Below, piece by piece: positions 5,526-7,878 of a stretch of 7,878 bases of DNA. Under the pieces are notes generated by a model. The model saw nothing but the letters and a program-made list of their open reading frames with translations. It ran no database searches and was not told where the DNA came from. A program made the translations under genes and the position numbers. The stretch spans positions 1-7,878 of the forward strand of contig CAYQDF010000139.1 of the NCBI GenBank assembly GCA_964416175.1. Reading direction: 5' to 3'. Position 1 is the first letter of the stretch; each line of letters begins with the position of its first letter. Source of the DNA: CAYQDF01 sp964416175. Lineage in GTDB: Bacteria > Chloroflexota > Anaerolineae > Anaerolineales > UBA4823.

Positions 5526-7878
5526 ATGTCTGAGCTTCCATCGCACGCACAAGTTGTCATTATCGGCGGAGGAGTTGGGGGATGCAGCATTGCTTACCAC
5601 CTAGCAAAGATGGGCTGGAAAGACGTCGTACTGCTTGAACGCCATGAATTGACTGCCGGGTCAACCTGGCATTCGGCCGGGCTGGTCGGGCAGCTTCGGT
5701 CCGATGCGAATCTCACCCGGATGATGTATTACTCAACCGATTTATACAGGCGATTGAAGGATGAGACAAGCGTCGACCCGGGATGGCGTGAAGTTGGTGG
5801 GATTCGACTGGCATCTTCGCCCGAACGATTGGAGGACTTAAAACGGCTTGTCGGCATGGCGCGCTCGTTTGGAATGCCGATGGAGCTCATCAGCCCGAAG
5901 GAAGCCCAAAGAATGTTCCCGATCATGTCATTGGAAGGGGTGGTGGGTGCGGCGTACACACCCAATGACGGTATGATCGATCCAACCGGTCTGACGAATG
6001 CACTTGCAGTTGGAGCGAAGAAGGGGGGAGTAAGATTTTTTATGGAAACGAATGTTGAAAAGATCAACTTGAAAAACGGCCGTGTTCATGAGGTCGTGAC
6101 TGACAGAGGAACGATCCAAACTGAGCATGTTGTCAATGCTGCCGGGCAATGGGGCGGCGAGGTAGGTAAAATGGTCGGTTTGAACCTGCCGGTCGTTCCA
6201 ATGGCTCATCTTTACATCATCACGAAACCAATCGAGGGAGTGGAGCATGACTTCCCCACCTTACGCGATCCGGACCTCCTGGTATACTGGCGCGAGGAAG
6301 TTGGAGGTCTTGTCACCGGTGGTTATGAGCGGAATCCGGCACCCTTTGGTCTGAATGGCATCCCCCGAGAATTCAAATATCAACTCCTACCTCCGGACTG
6401 GGAACGGTTTGCACCACTGATGGAGAACTCGATAAAACGCGTCCCGGCGGTGGAGACAGCGGAGATTATCCAGCTCCTCAACGGCCCCGAGGGATTCACC
6501 CCTGACGGAGAATTTCTCCTGGGTCCGACCTCTGTGAAAGGCTTCTGGGTCGCCTGCGCTTTCTGCGCCCACGGACTCGCGGGCGCTGGGGGAATCGGGA
6601 AGGTCATGGCAGAATGGATCATTGAAGGTCATCCGGAGTGGGATCTTTGGAGACTGGACGTACGCCGATTTGGCACGAACTACGCCAGTCAGGACTATAC
6701 CGTTGCCCGCACGATCGAGACATATTCACAATATTACGATATTCACTACCCTGGCGAGGAACGAATGTCCGGCCGCAACCTGCGCCTTTCTCCAGCCTAC
6801 TACCGGCTGCGTGATTTAGGCGCAGTCTTTGGAGAGAAGACCGGTTGGGAGCGCCCGAATTATTTCAAGCCTTACGAACCGCTTGCCCGCCACGGTCACG
6901 AGCCGAAAGGCTGGGCACGCCACAACTGGTCGAGAGCTATCGGGTATGAGCATATCAAGACTCGGGAAAATGCTGGCCTCTTTGATGAAACCTCATTCAA
7001 CAAGTTCGAAGTCCGTGGCCGAGGGGCGCTCGCTTTCTTAAATAGAGTATGTGCCAATGAGATCGACCAACCGGTCGGCAGCATCATCTACACCCAATGC
7101 CTCAATCCACGCGGCGGGATCGAGTGCGATTTCACTGTCACGCGCCTTGGAGAGGAGCGATTTTTCATCGTGACCGGAACAGCATTTGGGCAACATGATA
7201 GCTCCTGGCTTCGTCTGCACATGCCCGAGGACGGGAATGTGTCGCTGGAGGATGTATCCTCTTCCCTGGCGTGTTTCGGCCTTTGGGGACCCAAGGCAAG
7301 GCAAATCCTGGAGAAGGTGACAAAAGCTGATGTCTCCAAGGATGCGTTTCCATATATGACGGCGAAATACATCCATGTTGGGGACGTCCCTGTCCTCGCC
7401 AGCCGGGTTACGTATGTCGGTGAACTTGGATGGGAGTTCTACTGCCCGATGGAATACGGTCTCAGATTATGGGATACTCTCTGGGAGGCAGGGTTGTCAG
7501 AGGGCATGGTCGCCGCAGGTTATAAAGCGATCGAATCGCTTCGTCTGGAAAAAGGATACCGGTACTGGAGTGGAGAAATCAGCCCCGATTACACCCCATT
7601 CGAAGCGGGTCTGGGTTTCGCTGTTCGCCTGGATAAAAAGGATTTCATTGGGAAAGATGCACTTCTCAAGCAGAAGGAAGAGGGAATACGGCAGAAATTG
7701 TGCTGCCTTACCCTGGGAGATGATCGAACTATCGTGCTCGGAAAAGAACCTATTAAACCAGCCGGCTCTGAAGAGGTCATTGGATGGGTTGCATCCGGTG
7801 GCTACGGGTACACGGTCGGGAAAAGCATCGCCTATGCATACCTGCCACTGAAATACGCAAGAACTGGCACGACCCTGG
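5526..7878 (+). CDS. FAD-dependent dimethylglycine/sarcosine dehydrogenase-like oxidoreductase with C-terminal GcvT domain (3' end missing)
   Basis: The frame is open from the ATG at 5526 to the window edge, giving 784 codons. AGGAG (5511-5515) lies 10 bases before the start. Residues 10-38 form the FAD-binding fold (VVIIGGGVGGCSIAYHL). It is followed by GSTWHSAGL, where His49 matches the histidine that carries covalent FAD in mitochondrial dimethylglycine and sarcosine dehydrogenases. A linking domain leads to a GcvT-type folate-binding region from about residue 465, with GLFDETSFNKFEV, GGIECDFTVTRL and LRLEKGYRYWSGEISPDYTP (about 671-690). A GcvT C-terminal barrel starts near residue 705. 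Relatives oxidise N-methyl groups of glycine derivatives and give 5,10-methylene-tetrahydrofolate. Family members usually have about 800-850 residues, so only a short C-terminal part is missing. The exact substrate (dimethylglycine, sarcosine or another N-methyl amine) cannot be settled from this sequence. Confidence 0.93.
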   Translation, partial: MSELPSHAQVVIIGGGVGGCSIAYHLAKMGWKDVVLLERHELTAGSTWHSAGLVGQLRSDANLTRMMYYSTDLYRRLKDETSVDPGWREVGGIRLASSPERLEDLKRLVGMARSFGMPMELISPKEAQRMFPIMSLEGVVGAAYTPNDGMIDPTGLTNALAVGAKKGGVRFFMETNVEKINLKNGRVHEVVTDRGTIQTEHVVNAAGQWGGEVGKMVGLNLPVVPMAHLYIITKPIEGVEHDFPTLRDPDLLVYWREEVGGLVTGGYERNPAPFGLNGIPREFKYQLLPPDWERFAPLMENSIKRVPAVETAEIIQLLNGPEGFTPDGEFLLGPTSVKGFWVACAFCAHGLAGAGGIGKVMAEWIIEGHPEWDLWRLDVRRFGTNYASQDYTVARTIETYSQYYDIHYPGEERMSGRNLRLSPAYYRLRDLGAVFGEKTGWERPNYFKPYEPLARHGHEPKGWARHNWSRAIGYEHIKTRENAGLFDETSFNKFEVRGRGALAFLNRVCANEIDQPVGSIIYTQCLNPRGGIECDFTVTRLGEERFFIVTGTAFGQHDSSWLRLHMPEDGNVSLEDVSSSLACFGLWGPKARQILEKVTKADVSKDAFPYMTAKYIHVGDVPVLASRVTYVGELGWEFYCPMEYGLRLWDTLWEAGLSEGMVAAGYKAIESLRLEKGYRYWSGEISPDYTPFEAGLGFAVRLDKKDFIGKDALLKQKEEGIRQKLCCLTLGDDRTIVLGKEPIKPAGSEEVIGWVASGGYGYTVGKSIAYAYLPLKYARTGTTL

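Noticed and set aside
7375..7851. A 158-codon plus-strand frame inside the dehydrogenase
   Set aside because: It is out of frame with a continuous, motif-bearing dehydrogenase reading frame that covers the same bases.

Overview
This is a bacterial window with moderate GC content, strong Shine-Dalgarno sites and AT-rich intergenic DNA. The gene set (metallophosphoesterase, DeoR-type regulator, APH-type kinase, nucleotidyltransferase-fold protein, four-CBS protein, dimethylglycine/sarcosine dehydrogenase-like flavoenzyme) recalls environmental Chloroflexota such as Anaerolineae. That assignment is an impression from gene content, not shown by the sequence.

Left arm, minus strand: a DeoR-family regulator (GTG at 2041) is followed by a metallophosphoesterase (ATG at 1186). 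A 12-bp perfect inverted repeat over the regulator's stop codon separates them. Further left, after a 149-base spacer with a long imperfect hairpin, is the start of another minus-strand gene (ATG at 44, perfect AGGAGG) cut off by the window edge.

Right arm, plus strand: an APH/homoserine-kinase-type phosphotransferase, an orphan nucleotidyltransferase-fold protein, a stand-alone protein with four CBS domains, and a large FAD-dependent dehydrogenase fused to a GcvT-like folate domain. The last runs off the right edge with 784 codons visible; it has no stop in the window.

The clearest regulatory structure is the 259-base region between the regulator and the kinase. Two divergent promoters, each with a perfect TATAAT at 17-bp spacing, share one self-complementary -35 hexamer (TTGCAA, 2160-2165). 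A dyad centred on 2136/2137 overlaps the regulator-side -10 and is a good candidate operator. The regulator, the kinase and perhaps the phosphoesterase may therefore form one control unit for a small phosphorylatable metabolite, which is not identified here.

The dehydrogenase would oxidise an N-methylated glycine derivative and pass the one-carbon unit to tetrahydrofolate. Its link to the other genes is only proximity. No mobile element, CRISPR array, tRNA or rRNA was seen, and no clearly new multi-gene system. The points most worth checking are the shared-hexamer promoter, the structured or partly coding leader before the dehydrogenase, and the antitoxin-less nucleotidyltransferase.
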